NCBI RefSeq assembly: GCF_030815255.1
Contig: NZ_JAUSWN010000004.1
Coordinates: 1 to 64,000, forward strand
Length of the DNA: 64,000 nucleotides
From: Hathewaya limosa
GTDB taxonomy: Bacteria; Bacillota; Clostridia; Clostridiales; Clostridiaceae
Direction of reading: 5' to 3'
Shown: positions 23,725-32,547 of the stretch, one piece after another
Layout: every line of letters begins with the position of its first letter
How positions within the stretch are numbered: the stretch's first letter is position 1
Program-made: the position numbers and the translations under genes
Notes under the pieces: generated by a model
What the model saw: the letters and a program-made list of their open reading frames with translations, nothing else
Database searches by the model: none
What the model was told of the DNA's origin: nothing

Positions 23725-24873
23725 ATGGCAAAAGATTACTATGAGATTTTAGGCATAGAAAAAGGAGCTAGTGAGCCAGATATCAAAAGGGCCTTTAAAA
23801 AGCTTGCTTTAAAATACCATCCAGATAGAAATCCAGATAATAAAGAGGCAGAAGAAAAATTTAAAGAGATAAATGAAGCATATCAAGTACTTTCAGATCC
23901 AGAAAAAAAAGCTAGATATGATCAATATGGTACGGCTGATTTTGGAGCAGGATTTGATGGTGGATTTAATGGAGCAGGATTTGATTTTTCAGATTTAGGA
24001 GACATATTTGGAGATATATTTGGTGGTGGATTTTCAGGTGGATTTGGAGGATTCGGTTCAAGTGGCAGAGCTAATCCTAATGCACCAAGAAAAGGTGCAG
24101 ATATAGAAACAACTTTAAATTTAAGTTTTGAAGAAGCAGTGTTTGGTTGTGAAAAAGAAATAGTAGTAAATAAACATGAAAATTGTGAAACTTGTAATGG
24201 AACAGGTGCAAAACCAGGAACATCTCCAAAGACATGCGATAGATGTAATGGAACAGGTAGAATAACAATGCAAAGAAGAACAGCTTTTGGAGCATTTTCA
24301 ACTCAAACTACTTGTGATAAATGTAGAGGATTAGGAACAATTATAGAAAATCCTTGCTCTAGTTGTCATGGTACAGGTAAAATTAAAAAGAGAAAATCTA
24401 TAAAGGTGAAAGTTCCAGCAGGTGTTGATAATGGTAACATTATACCTATAAGAGGACAAGGTGAACCAGGAAGTAACAAAGGTCCATCAGGTGATTTATA
24501 TATTAACTTAAGAGTAGCTCCTCATAAGCTTTTTGAAAGAAGAGGAAATGATATTTATATGGAGGAACATATTAGTGTATCTAAAGCTATTCTAGGTGCG
24601 GAACTTAAGGTTCCTACAGTAGATGGAGAAGTTGTATACAAGGTTCCTTCGGGCACACAATCTAATACAGTGTTTAGATTAAGAGGAAAAGGTGTACCAA
24701 GGGTAAATGGTACAGGTAGAGGAGATCAATTTGTTAAAGTAGTAGTTGATATACCTAAAAAGATTAACGAAAAACAAAAACAAGCTATTCTTCAATTTAT
24801 GGAGGCATCAGGTGAAATAGAACCTCAACAAGAGGAACATAAGGGCTTTTTTAAAAAGAATTTAAAGAAATAA
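23725..24873 (+). CDS. dnaJ: Chaperone protein DnaJ (Hsp40)
   Basis: Co-chaperone that stimulates DnaK ATPase. The 382-aa protein has a J domain with HPD ('KYHPDRNPDN', about residues 30-40), a Gly/Phe-rich region (about 75-115), and a zinc finger with four CxxCxGxG repeats ('CETCNGTG', 'CDRCNGTG', 'CDKCRGLG', 'CSSCHGTG'). The peptide-binding C-terminal domain follows. ATG 23725 behind AGGTGGTGAAA gives 'AKDYYEILG'; an in-frame start at 23710 overlaps the ribosome site. Confidence 0.98.
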   Translation: MAKDYYEILGIEKGASEPDIKRAFKKLALKYHPDRNPDNKEAEEKFKEINEAYQVLSDPEKKARYDQYGTADFGAGFDGGFNGAGFDFSDLGDIFGDIFGGGFSGGFGGFGSSGRANPNAPRKGADIETTLNLSFEEAVFGCEKEIVVNKHENCETCNGTGAKPGTSPKTCDRCNGTGRITMQRRTAFGAFSTQTTCDKCRGLGTIIENPCSSCHGTGKIKKRKSIKVKVPAGVDNGNIIPIRGQGEPGSNKGPSGDLYINLRVAPHKLFERRGNDIYMEEHISVSKAILGAELKVPTVDGEVVYKVPSGTQSNTVFRLRGKGVPRVNGTGRGDQFVKVVVDIPKKINEKQKQAILQFMEASGEIEPQQEEHKGFFKKNLKK

Positions 24874-24875
24874 AT

Positions 24876-24920
24876 AAAAAATAGCAAAAAGATAAAGTCT
24901 TTTTGCTATTTTTTATTTAT
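24876..24920 (+). terminator. Terminator after dnaJ
   Basis: AAATAGCAAAAAGA and TCTTTTTGCTATTT around a short loop, followed by TTTATTTATTTT. Confidence 0.8.
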
Positions 24921-24932
24921 TTTGAAAACTTA

Positions 24933-24977
24933 TTGTATTAAAAGTGTATCAATGCTATAATACACTTAAAGTGTATT
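24933..24977 (+). promoter_or_regulatory. Promoter and operator of the YtrA-like ABC operon
   Basis: -35 TTGTAT (24933-24938), 17-nt spacer, extended -10 TGCTATAAT (TATAAT 24956-24961). A perfect palindrome AATACACTT-A-AAGTGTATT (24959-24977) overlaps the -10 and start site. A further AAGTGTAT half-site lies at 24941-24948 inside the spacer. Palindromes of this kind are bound by GntR/YtrA regulators, and one is encoded at the end of this operon. Confidence 0.7.
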
Positions 24978-25011
24978 AATACATTAATACATAAGGAGGA
25001 AAAGGGAAAAA

Positions 25012-25710
25012 ATGATTGAGGTTAAAAATGCAGTAAAAAGGTTTAAAAAAGTTAAAGCTTTGGATGACATAAGTTTTAATATTGAGAAAGGAAAAATAAC
25101 TGCTCTTTTGGGTTTGAATGGAGCAGGTAAATCAACCATAATGAAAGTTATTATGGGTCTTCAAAGACTAAGTTCTGGAGAAATATTAATAGATGGGGAA
25201 AAATTAAATTATAAGCAATATGATAAAATTTCTTTAATACCTGATATAAGTTGTCATTATTCTTTTATGACTATAAAAGAACTATTTCAGTATATGAATA
25301 CATTTTATAAAAATTGGGATATGGAAAAGGCAGAGAAAATGTTAAAAGAGTTTAATTTAGATGACCTTAAAAAAATATCACATTTGTCTAAAGGAAATAT
25401 AGCTAGAGTAAAGCTTATAATTGGATTTTGTCAAAATCCTAAATATTTATTAATGGATGAGCCTTTTTCAGGAATTGATATTTTTACAAGAGAAGATTTT
25501 ATAAAATCTATGATTAGATTAATGAATGATAACATGGCGATACTTTTAACTACTCATGAAATAAAAGAAATAGAACATTTAGCAGATGAAGTAGTACTTA
25601 TAGAAAACGGAAAATTAATATCTAAGTTTAATGTGGAAGAATTAAAAGAGAACCAAGGATTATCTATAGAGGATAAGTTAAGGGAGGTATATAAAAATGG
25701 AGAAAAATAA
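25012..25710 (+). CDS. ABC transporter ATP-binding protein
   Basis: The 232-aa ATPase subunit has Walker A 'GLNGAGKST' (about residues 36-44), a signature region read as 'LSKGNIARVKL' (a variant of LSGGQ), Walker B 'YLLMDEPFSGID', and the H-loop 'LTTHE'. This variant signature is common in YtrB/EcsA-like exporters linked to GntR regulators. The stop overlaps the start of the permease gene by 14 bp, so the two are translationally coupled. The substrate is unknown. Antimicrobial-peptide or cell-wall stress responses are known for Ytr-type systems, but this is only analogy. Confidence 0.9.
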   Translation: MIEVKNAVKRFKKVKALDDISFNIEKGKITALLGLNGAGKSTIMKVIMGLQRLSSGEILIDGEKLNYKQYDKISLIPDISCHYSFMTIKELFQYMNTFYKNWDMEKAEKMLKEFNLDDLKKISHLSKGNIARVKLIIGFCQNPKYLLMDEPFSGIDIFTREDFIKSMIRLMNDNMAILLTTHEIKEIEHLADEVVLIENGKLISKFNVEELKENQGLSIEDKLREVYKNGEK

Positions 25711-26527
25711 GGAAAATAAATTTTGGTACTTATTAAATCACGAGATTTATAAAAGTCTAAAAATAGTAATACCATTCTTTATTCTATCATTTTTAGGTCA
25801 TCTACTTATTATAAAAGATGGAATAACAAATATTAATAGTGAGATAAAGATGTTTTTAGATGAGGGAAAAACCATTAAAACTTTTCTTGCTGACAGAGGA
25901 GGAATAAGTTTATTTGAAATTGTTAGTAAAGATGATCGTTTAAAGATGTTTATATGTTTAGGTATTTTAGTGATTTTTTTGTATGCAATTATTATATGGC
26001 TTAGAGAATGGATAGGTAATAATAAGACTATCTATACTTTACTTACACTTCCTATATCAAGACATAAAATTATTTTATCTAAATTTAGTACTATATTTTT
26101 ATTAGGATCTACTTATTTATCACTTCATATAGGAACCTTGTTTATAGATAATATTATTTTAAAAAATTCGATATCTAAAGAAGTTTTTTATGATATGAGT
26201 CCTATAAAGGCAATTACACAAAGATGTTACCAATCAGATATTTTTCCATATAATATAACAGATTTTAATGTATATATACTAATAATTATTACTATAGTTT
26301 TTTTAATCTTTAGTTGTGTTCTTTTAGAGAGAAGTTTTAGATGGAAAGGTTTAATACTAGGTATAGTATCATTGGTTGGTATTAGTTTGTTATATGTGTT
26401 AGTTCCTGAAAAGCTTTATTTTTTTACTAATGAAACAGCAATTTATTATATATTTTTATCCTTAATTCTTATTATTTGTAATTATAAATTAAACTATTAT
26501 TTATTATGTAATAAGGTACATGTATAA
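25697..26527 (+). CDS. ABC transporter permease
   Basis: The 276-aa protein has about six hydrophobic segments (near residues 20, 70-90, 120-145, 190-210, 220-240, 245-265) and no enzyme motif. It pairs with the ATPase encoded immediately upstream. 'TLLTLPISRHKIILSKF' between helices is typical of ABC-2 permeases. Specific substrate not inferable. Confidence 0.8.
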   Translation: MEKNKENKFWYLLNHEIYKSLKIVIPFFILSFLGHLLIIKDGITNINSEIKMFLDEGKTIKTFLADRGGISLFEIVSKDDRLKMFICLGILVIFLYAIIIWLREWIGNNKTIYTLLTLPISRHKIILSKFSTIFLLGSTYLSLHIGTLFIDNIILKNSISKEVFYDMSPIKAITQRCYQSDIFPYNITDFNVYILIIITIVFLIFSCVLLERSFRWKGLILGIVSLVGISLLYVLVPEKLYFFTNETAIYYIFLSLILIICNYKLNYYLLCNKVHV

Positions 26528-26542
26528 GGGGGAGAGGAAACC

Positions 26543-27673
26543 ATGAAAAAAATTTGGACAATAACATTTATAATATTTTCAGTAGTTATAATGGGTATAT
26601 ATTGTTTTAATATTATGCCTAAAGAAGATTTAAATTATAAAGTTAAAGATTTAGGTGGAAATAAAAGTGTTTTAGAAAATGATAAAATTGTATATAAGTT
26701 TCCTTATAACAAATATAAAATGAAAAAAATAATAATTTCTAAAGATGGAGAAAAGACAAAGAATGTAAAATGTGAATCTAAAAATACTGGATTAAATGAA
26801 GAGGATTTAAAAGATAAACAATTTTTTAGAGGGAGTTTAGTAGATATTTTAAGAGAAAATCTTTATGAAGATGAAAAAATGAAATTATATGTATGTATTC
26901 AAAGGAATGATAGTGTAACTAGCAATGTTAAACGATTCTTAAAAGTATATTATAGAGATAAAATTAAGAACAAATTAAAAAAGTTTTGTATACCTTTAAA
27001 CTTAATAGAACAGAATGATAATGTTATTTCTGTTTATAGTAAACCTTATAAAGACAAAGTTAAAGTCGTAATTGATTTACAAAAGTGGAGCAATGAAAAA
27101 TGTAATACAGTGTTAGTTTGTGGTACTATAGATTTAAAAAAAGAAGAATTTAATAAAGAAAAAGTAATAGAAATCAATAAAGAAGTTATATTACAACAAT
27201 TCATGTATGGAGATAAATTGTATTATACTTTTCAAGAACATGAAGGAGAAAAACAAGTAATGATTAATAGTATCACTTTGGATAACTATAAAACTTCTAG
27301 AGAAGGAGCTTTTGAAAGTAAGTGTAATGTGTATCCAGATTTAATTAAACAAAATAAAATGTTTTTTACAACATCTTTAAAAAATAATCAATTAGACATA
27401 TTATGTTTTGATCTTGATAAGAAAGAAGTTAAAAAGTATAATAACATTTATTTAGCTGAAAATGTAAAAGATATAAAACATACAGTCGTAAAAAATATAC
27501 AATTAATAGACGTAAAAGGGAATAGAGCCTATTTTGATATTTCCAGTAATTATCAAAATAAAGAAAATCGTTATAGATATATAAATGTAGTAGATTTGTA
27601 TAAAAACAAAAGCCTATATTTTGCTTCAGTAGCTGAAAAAATAGAAGATTATGCTTATGTTACAGTTGAGTAA
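26543..27673 (+). CDS. Unknown exported or membrane-anchored protein of the ABC operon
   Basis: The 376-aa protein starts 15 bp after the permease with GGGGGAGAGG before the ATG. It has one N-terminal hydrophobic segment (about residues 5-24) and a hydrophilic outer part with many Lys/Asp/Asn and repeated strand-like 'KVVIDLQKWS', 'KLYYTFQEHEGEK', 'NRAYFDISSN' patches that suggest a beta-propeller-like or beta-rich fold. I do not recognise the family. Sitting between permease and regulator, it may be an extracytoplasmic accessory or sensor of the transporter. Confidence 0.65.
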   Translation: MKKIWTITFIIFSVVIMGIYCFNIMPKEDLNYKVKDLGGNKSVLENDKIVYKFPYNKYKMKKIIISKDGEKTKNVKCESKNTGLNEEDLKDKQFFRGSLVDILRENLYEDEKMKLYVCIQRNDSVTSNVKRFLKVYYRDKIKNKLKKFCIPLNLIEQNDNVISVYSKPYKDKVKVVIDLQKWSNEKCNTVLVCGTIDLKKEEFNKEKVIEINKEVILQQFMYGDKLYYTFQEHEGEKQVMINSITLDNYKTSREGAFESKCNVYPDLIKQNKMFFTTSLKNNQLDILCFDLDKKEVKKYNNIYLAENVKDIKHTVVKNIQLIDVKGNRAYFDISSNYQNKENRYRYINVVDLYKNKSLYFASVAEKIEDYAYVTVE

Positions 27674-27695
27674 GTTATAAGGAGATATGAAATAT

Positions 27696-28055
27696 ATGAA
27701 TATTAAATTAAATGATAAGGAACCTATATATCTCCAAATTATTGAATATATAAAGAAGGAATTAATAAAAGGAAATTTACAACCAGGTCAAGTTATTCCT
27801 TCAAGACGTGAATTTGCTGAGATGATACAGGTAAATCCTAATACAGTTCAAAGAGCATATAAGGAGATGGAAGGTATGGGGTTAATAACCACTATGAGAA
27901 ATTCTCAAAGTGAGATTACATTAGATAAGAAGTTTTTAAATAGTTTAAAAGAAAATTATATAGAAGAAAAGGTAAGTGAATTTATAAATGTTATGAAATC
28001 TATTAATATGAGCAAAGAGGATATAATAAATCTCATAGATAAAAAAACAGATTAA
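27696..28055 (+). CDS. GntR-family regulator, YtrA subfamily
   Basis: The 119-aa repressor begins 'MNIKLNDKEPIYLQIIEYIK' and has the GntR winged helix 'PGQVIPSRREFAEMIQVNPNTVQRAYKEME' (about residues 33-65). A short C-terminal helical dimerisation tail, typical of YtrA, follows. ATG 27696 gives 11-nt spacing from AAGGAG; the ATG at 27687 is only 2 nt away. Last gene of the operon, it probably represses its own promoter through the palindrome at 24959-24977. Confidence 0.88.
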   Translation: MNIKLNDKEPIYLQIIEYIKKELIKGNLQPGQVIPSRREFAEMIQVNPNTVQRAYKEMEGMGLITTMRNSQSEITLDKKFLNSLKENYIEEKVSEFINVMKSINMSKEDIINLIDKKTD

Positions 28056-28076
28056 TAGTAAGAAGGTTGAATAATG

Positions 28077-28116
28077 AAAAATTGCTAAAAATGAAAAATA
28101 TTTTTAGCAATTTTTT
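28077..28116 (+). terminator. Terminator of the ABC operon
   Basis: AAAATTGCTAAAAAT and ATTTTTAGCAATTTT around GAAAA, followed by more T residues. Confidence 0.8.
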
Positions 28117-28239
28117 ATTTATGAAGCAATGAAAATTATTTGTAAGGGCTATATTTACATATTAAACCTAGACATAAAATGCTTGAAAGTGTAAAATATA
28201 AAATTAGTTGAAGTAGTACAAGAAAGGATTGGTATACAT

Positions 28240-29178
28240 ATGGAAGGAACTTGGAAAGAAATTAGAGTAATAACAAAGAGTGAATCATTAGAACCAATAT
28301 CAGGAATATTTTATGGATTAGATTGTGATGGGGTAGCTATCGAGGACCCAGAAGATATATTAGGAAGAGAACAAGGTCCTTTAACTTGGGATTTTGCAGA
28401 TATAAATATATTGGAGCATAAGGGAAAGGCAGCAGTAGTAAAAGGATACTTTGAAAAAGATATCGATGTTAATAAAATTATAACTTACATAGAAGAAAAA
28501 ATTAAAGAATTAAGAGAAATGGGTATTGATGTAGGTGAAGGAAAAGTAGAGGAAGAAGAAATTTACCAACAGGATTGGGCTAATAATTGGAAAAAGTATT
28601 ATAAGCCAACTAAAATAGGTGAGAAAGTTGTTGTAAAACCAACTTGGGAAGATTATTCTAAGAAAGATGATGAACTTTTAATAGAATTAGATCCAGGTAT
28701 GGCTTTTGGTACGGGTACTCACGAAACTACAAGAATGTGTGTAAAAGCATTAGAACAAAATGTAACAGAAGAAAGTACTGTATTTGATATAGGAACGGGT
28801 TCTGGTATACTTGCTATAGCCGCTAAAATTTTAGGTGCTAAGGATGTTAAAGCAGTAGATTTAGATCCTGTTGCAGTAGATGCAGCAAAAAAGAATGTTG
28901 AATTGAATAATGTTCATGGAATAGAAGTTTTAGAAGGAAATTTAATGGATGTAGTAGACGGTAAAGCTGATATAGTTGTAGCTAATATAATAGCCGACAT
29001 TATTAAATTTGTATGTGAAGATGTTAAAAACTTCTTGAAAGAAGATGGGAAGTTTATTTGTTCAGGTATAATTCTAGATAGAAGAACTGATGTTGAAGAG
29101 AAGTTAAAATCTGTAGGCTATAAGATTTTAGAAGTTAAAAATGAAGGGGAATGGGTTTGCATCGTTGCAACACTATAA
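28240..29178 (+). CDS. prmA: Ribosomal protein L11 methyltransferase
   Basis: SAM-dependent methylase of ribosomal protein L11. The 312-aa protein has an N-terminal substrate-binding domain, then the methyltransferase core with motif I 'VFDIGTGSGILAIAA' (about residues 180-194) and 'PGMAFGTGTHETT' (about 150-162), which is diagnostic for PrmA. First gene of prmA-rsmE-mtaB-hinT, the standard arrangement after dnaJ in Firmicutes. Confidence 0.96.
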   Translation: MEGTWKEIRVITKSESLEPISGIFYGLDCDGVAIEDPEDILGREQGPLTWDFADINILEHKGKAAVVKGYFEKDIDVNKIITYIEEKIKELREMGIDVGEGKVEEEEIYQQDWANNWKKYYKPTKIGEKVVVKPTWEDYSKKDDELLIELDPGMAFGTGTHETTRMCVKALEQNVTEESTVFDIGTGSGILAIAAKILGAKDVKAVDLDPVAVDAAKKNVELNNVHGIEVLEGNLMDVVDGKADIVVANIIADIIKFVCEDVKNFLKEDGKFICSGIILDRRTDVEEKLKSVGYKILEVKNEGEWVCIVATL

Positions 29179-29201
29179 TTTCTTAAAGGAAAGGTGAAAA
29201 A

Positions 29202-29954
29202 ATGCATAAGTTTTTTGTTCCTGTAGAAAATTTTAATGATAAAGAAGTAATTATTGACGGTGATGATGTTAAGCATATATATAAAGTTTTAAGACTTGTA
29301 GAAGGTGATGAAGTAATTATTAATAACCTACAAGGTCAAGAGTATTTATGTAAGCTTATAGAGATTTCTAAAAAAGAAGTTAGAGCTGAAATCATAGAAA
29401 CAAAAGAGGGATCAGCAGAAAGTCCTATAGAAATTACTTTATTTCAAGGATTACCCAAAAGTTCGAAAATGGACTTAATCGTTCAGAAAAATACAGAATT
29501 AGGGGTAACACATATAACTCCCATAATAACTCAAAGGGTAGTTGTTAAAGCTGATTTAAAGGAATATAAGAAACTAGATAGATGGAATAGAATAGCATTA
29601 GAAGCTTGTAAGCAATGTAAAAGAACTATTATTCCAAGTATAAATGAACCTAAAGAATTCGAAAATCTTTTAAATGAATTAGATAATTTTGATTTAGTCT
29701 TAGTTCCTTATGAGAATGCAGAAAATCATGGATTAAAGTATGTGCTTACGCAAGTCAATAAAGAAAATATTAAAAAAGTTGCTATTATAATTGGACCTGA
29801 AGGTGGATTTGAAGAAGAAGAAATTGAAAACTTAAAAGATAAGGGATGTTATATTATAACCTTGGGACCTAGAATTTTACGAACTGAAACAGCAGGATTT
29901 ACGGCAGTATCTTTAGTTTCATATGAATTAGGTGATTTAGGAGGAAATATATAA
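29202..29954 (+). CDS. rsmE: 16S rRNA m3U1498 methyltransferase
   Basis: The 250-aa SPOUT-family enzyme has an N-terminal PUA-like domain ('DDVKHIYKVLR') and the C-terminal knot with 'IIGPEGGFEEEEI' and 'TLGPRILRTETA', both typical of RsmE. Its stop TAA shares one base with the ATG of mtaB (ATAATG), so translation is coupled. Confidence 0.96.
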   Translation: MHKFFVPVENFNDKEVIIDGDDVKHIYKVLRLVEGDEVIINNLQGQEYLCKLIEISKKEVRAEIIETKEGSAESPIEITLFQGLPKSSKMDLIVQKNTELGVTHITPIITQRVVVKADLKEYKKLDRWNRIALEACKQCKRTIIPSINEPKEFENLLNELDNFDLVLVPYENAENHGLKYVLTQVNKENIKKVAIIIGPEGGFEEEEIENLKDKGCYIITLGPRILRTETAGFTAVSLVSYELGDLGGNI

Positions 29955-31255
29955 TGAAAGTAGCATTTGTAACTTTAGGGTGTAGAGTAAATATGTATGA
30001 ATCGGAAGCTATGACAGAAAAATTCATAAAAGATGGTTATACTCTTGTACCTTTTGAGGATTTTGCTGATGTTTATGTTGTAAATACTTGTTCTGTAACT
30101 AACATGGGCGATAAAAAATCAAGACAAATGATAGGAAGAGCTAGAAGAATTAATCCAGAGGCTATTATTGCAGTAGTAGGATGTTATGCACAAATATCTC
30201 CAAATGATGTTAGTTTAATCGAAGGAGTAGATGTAGTTTTAGGTACTAGAAACAAAAGTGAGATAGTTTATTGGGTACATAGGGCCAAAGAGGAAGGCAA
30301 ACAATTTGTACAGGTAAGTGATGTTCTTAAGGATAAAAAGTTTGATGAATTAAATATAGAGGAATATCAAGATAAAACTAGAGCCTTCTTAAAAATTCAA
30401 GATGGATGTAATAGATTTTGTTCCTACTGTTTAATACCTTATGCAAGAGGTGCTGTTTGTTCTAAAGATCCTAAAAAGGTATTAGAAGAATGTAATAAGT
30501 TAGCACAACATGGATTTAAAGAAATAATTTTATCAGGAATACATATAGCTTCTTATGGAGTTGATTTAAAAGAAGATATAAATTTGGTTAATATTATAGA
30601 AGAAATAAATAAAATAGATGGAATAGAAAGAATCAGAATAGGTTCTGTAGAACCAGGATTTTTTAAAGAAGATACAATTGAACGATTGGCAAAGTTTGAA
30701 AAGTTATGTCCACATTTTCATTTATCTCTTCAAAGTGGTTGTGATGAAACTTTAAAACGAATGAACAGACGTTATACTACAGAGGAATATAAAAATGCAG
30801 TAATAAATTTAAGAAAAAATATAAAGGATGTTTCTATAACAACAGACATAATTGTAGGGTTTCCTGGAGAAACTGAAAATGAATTCAAAAAAACCTATGA
30901 GTTCTTAAAAGAAATAAAATTATCAAAAATGCACATATTTAAATATAGTATTAGAAAAGGTACAAAAGCTGCCACAATGGACAATCAAATAGATGGCAAT
31001 ATAAAAGAAGATAGAAGTAAAGCTTTAATGGAACTGAATCTTAAAAATGAAATGGAATTTATGGAAAAGTTTTCAGGAAGAGATGAACAAGTTTTATTTG
31101 AACAAAAAGTTAAAGGTAAAAATAATACTTATGAAGGATACACTCATAACTATATAAAAGTTTTTGCAGAAAGCGAAGAGAACATAGAGGGGAAAATTTT
31201 AGAAGTTAAATTAAATAGTGTACATGAAGACTTCATATATGGTAATATATTATAA
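29954..31255 (+). CDS. mtaB: tRNA (t6A37) methylthiotransferase MtaB
   Basis: Radical SAM enzyme that adds a methylthio group to t6A37 of tRNA. The 433-aa protein has the UPF0004 domain with three cluster Cys (in 'TLGCRVN', 'NTCSVTN', 'GCYAQ'), the radical SAM motif 'CNRFCSYCLIP' (about residues 150-160), and a C-terminal TRAM domain. A YqeV/MtaB type rather than MiaB, judging from the 'GCRVN' form and context. Confidence 0.93.
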   Translation: MKVAFVTLGCRVNMYESEAMTEKFIKDGYTLVPFEDFADVYVVNTCSVTNMGDKKSRQMIGRARRINPEAIIAVVGCYAQISPNDVSLIEGVDVVLGTRNKSEIVYWVHRAKEEGKQFVQVSDVLKDKKFDELNIEEYQDKTRAFLKIQDGCNRFCSYCLIPYARGAVCSKDPKKVLEECNKLAQHGFKEIILSGIHIASYGVDLKEDINLVNIIEEINKIDGIERIRIGSVEPGFFKEDTIERLAKFEKLCPHFHLSLQSGCDETLKRMNRRYTTEEYKNAVINLRKNIKDVSITTDIIVGFPGETENEFKKTYEFLKEIKLSKMHIFKYSIRKGTKAATMDNQIDGNIKEDRSKALMELNLKNEMEFMEKFSGRDEQVLFEQKVKGKNNTYEGYTHNYIKVFAESEENIEGKILEVKLNSVHEDFIYGNIL

Positions 31256-31286
31256 AGAGTCCTCGCTTTTAAAGGAGGTGAAAGAT

Positions 31287-31631
31287 GTGGATGATTGTAT
31301 TTTTTGCAAGATAGTAAAAGGAGATATACCATCAACTAAGGTATATGAGGATGATAAAGTTTATTGTTTTAAAGATATAAGTCCTGAAGCTCCAGTGCAT
31401 GTTCTTATTATACCAAAAGAACATATTTCTAATTTAAATGAATTAAATGAAGAGAATAGTAAAGTTATTTCTCATATTTTTCTTGTAGCTAAAAAAATAG
31501 TGAAAGAATTAGGGATAAGTGAAAGTGGTTACAGAGTAATTAGCAATTGTGGTGAAGATGGAGGCCAAACAGTAAAACATATACATTTTCATATTTTAGG
31601 CGGTAGAAACCTACAATGGCCACCAGGCTAA
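31287..31631 (+). CDS. hinT: HIT-family purine nucleoside phosphoramidase
   Basis: The 114-aa protein starts with a GTG at 31287 behind AAAGGAGGTGAAA ('MDDCIFCKIVKGDIPS'). It carries the zinc-type Cys pair 'CIFC' and the histidine triad 'KHIHFHILGG' near the C-terminus. Longer in-frame starts overlap mtaB and give a non-homologous N-terminus. Last gene of the prmA unit. Confidence 0.93.
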   Translation: MDDCIFCKIVKGDIPSTKVYEDDKVYCFKDISPEAPVHVLIIPKEHISNLNELNEENSKVISHIFLVAKKIVKELGISESGYRVISNCGEDGGQTVKHIHFHILGGRNLQWPPG

Positions 31632-31648
31632 TAAGTGGTAATTTTGTA

Positions 31649-31678
31649 TTGACATATTCTTTGGATATGTTGTATAAT
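31649..31678 (+). promoter_or_regulatory. rpsU-yqeY promoter
   Basis: -35 TTGACA (31649-31654), 18-nt spacer, -10 TATAAT (31673-31678). The spacer holds a near palindrome ACATATTC...GGATATGT (31653-31670) of unknown meaning. Confidence 0.8.
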
Positions 31679-31761
31679 TTATAACGTGCTATTTATTCCC
31701 ACAATAAATTATTATTGTACATGCAAAATGGTAAAAACGGCAAGCGGAGGGAGGGATATAG

Positions 31762-31938
31762 ATGTCAGAAATAAAAGTAAGAGATAACGAGTCTTTAGAA
31801 AGTGCTTTAAAAAGATTTAAAAGGGAATGCGCTAAGGCTGGCGTTCTTGCTGAAGTAAGAAAAAGAGAACACTACGAAAAGCCAAGCGTAAGGAGAAAGA
31901 AAAAATCAGAAGCTGCTAAGAGAAGAAAGAAAAAATAG
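31762..31938 (+). CDS. rpsU: 30S ribosomal protein S21
   Basis: The 58-aa protein 'MSEIKVRDNESLESALKRF' with a very basic C-terminus ('RRKKKSEAAKRRKKK') is S21, complete. The ATG follows GGAGGGAGGG. It is easy to miss because of its short length. yqeY follows 22 bp later, as in Bacillus. Confidence 0.97.
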   Translation: MSEIKVRDNESLESALKRFKRECAKAGVLAEVRKREHYEKPSVRRKKKSEAAKRRKKK

Positions 31939-31960
31939 TTTTGAAAGAGGGTAAGTTTTA

Positions 31961-32410
31961 ATGTCCTTAAGGGAAGATTTACAAAGAGATTGGAAAGACG
32001 CTGTAAAAGCTAGAGATAAATTTAAAGCTAATGTAATTAGCATGGCAAAAGCAGCTGTTCTGCTTTACGAAAAAAGTGGAGAGTCTAAAGAAGTTACTGA
32101 TGATATAGTTATAGATATTATATCAAAAGAAGTAAAACAAAGACGTGAATCCATTGAAGAGTTTACAAAAGGAAATAGAACAGATTTAGTAAAAGCAGCC
32201 CAAGACGAAATCAATATACTGTTAAATTACCTTCCTCAGCAGTTGACAGAAACTGAAGTAAAAGAAATTGTTGCTAGCACGGCTAGCGAAGTGGGAGCAA
32301 GTAGCATGAAAGATATGGGAAAACTAATGTCAGCAATAGTTCCTAAAACAAAGGGAAAAGCAGATGGTAAATTGGTTAGTACCTTAGTAAAAGAATATTT
32401 AAATAAATAA
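31961..32410 (+). CDS. yqeY: GatB/YqeY domain protein
   Basis: The 149-aa all-helical protein matches the YqeY family ('LREDLQRDWKDAVKARDKFK', 'LNYLPQQLTETEVKEIV', 'DMGKLMSAIVPKTKGKADGKLV'). It corresponds to the tail domain of GatB amidotransferase. The biological role is not settled. Second gene after rpsU and followed by a terminator. Confidence 0.93.
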   Translation: MSLREDLQRDWKDAVKARDKFKANVISMAKAAVLLYEKSGESKEVTDDIVIDIISKEVKQRRESIEEFTKGNRTDLVKAAQDEINILLNYLPQQLTETEVKEIVASTASEVGASSMKDMGKLMSAIVPKTKGKADGKLVSTLVKEYLNK

Positions 32411-32418
32411 AAAAACAT

Positions 32419-32447
32419 AGACTCAGAGTAATCTGGGTCTTTTTATT
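32419..32447 (+). terminator. Terminator after yqeY
   Basis: AGACTCAGA and TCTGGGTCT (one T-G pair) around GTAA, followed by TTTTATTTT. Confidence 0.8.
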
Positions 32448-32476
32448 TTGCAAATTTTATATTAAATTATGATAAT

Positions 32477-32538
32477 CTCCTCATAATTAAGCGAATATTT
32501 TCATAAATTATTATGAAAATTCTTTTAATTATGGGGAG
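32477..32538 (+). promoter_or_regulatory. Two-tier 24-bp inverted repeat that pairs the yqfC Shine-Dalgarno
   Basis: Outer arms CTCCTCATAATTAA (32477-32490) and TTAATTATGGGGAG (32525-32538) pair at all 14 positions with one T-G pair. Inner arms ATTTTCATAA (32497-32506) and TTATGAAAAT (32511-32520) are perfect. The outer 3' arm includes GGGGAG, the ribosome site for the TTG at 32548. There is no T run, so it is not a simple terminator. Confidence 0.65.
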
Positions 32539-32547
32539 TGAGACATT

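Noticed and set aside
24959..24977. Palindrome considered as a CIRCE or Fur site
   Set aside because: It matches neither consensus. The linked YtrA-like regulator is a better explanation.
32493..32521. Sigma-E promoter GAATATT with a -10 in front of yqfC
   Set aside because: No CATAnnnT lies at 13-15 nt; the best candidate (TATGAAAAT) is poor, so it is not listed as a promoter.
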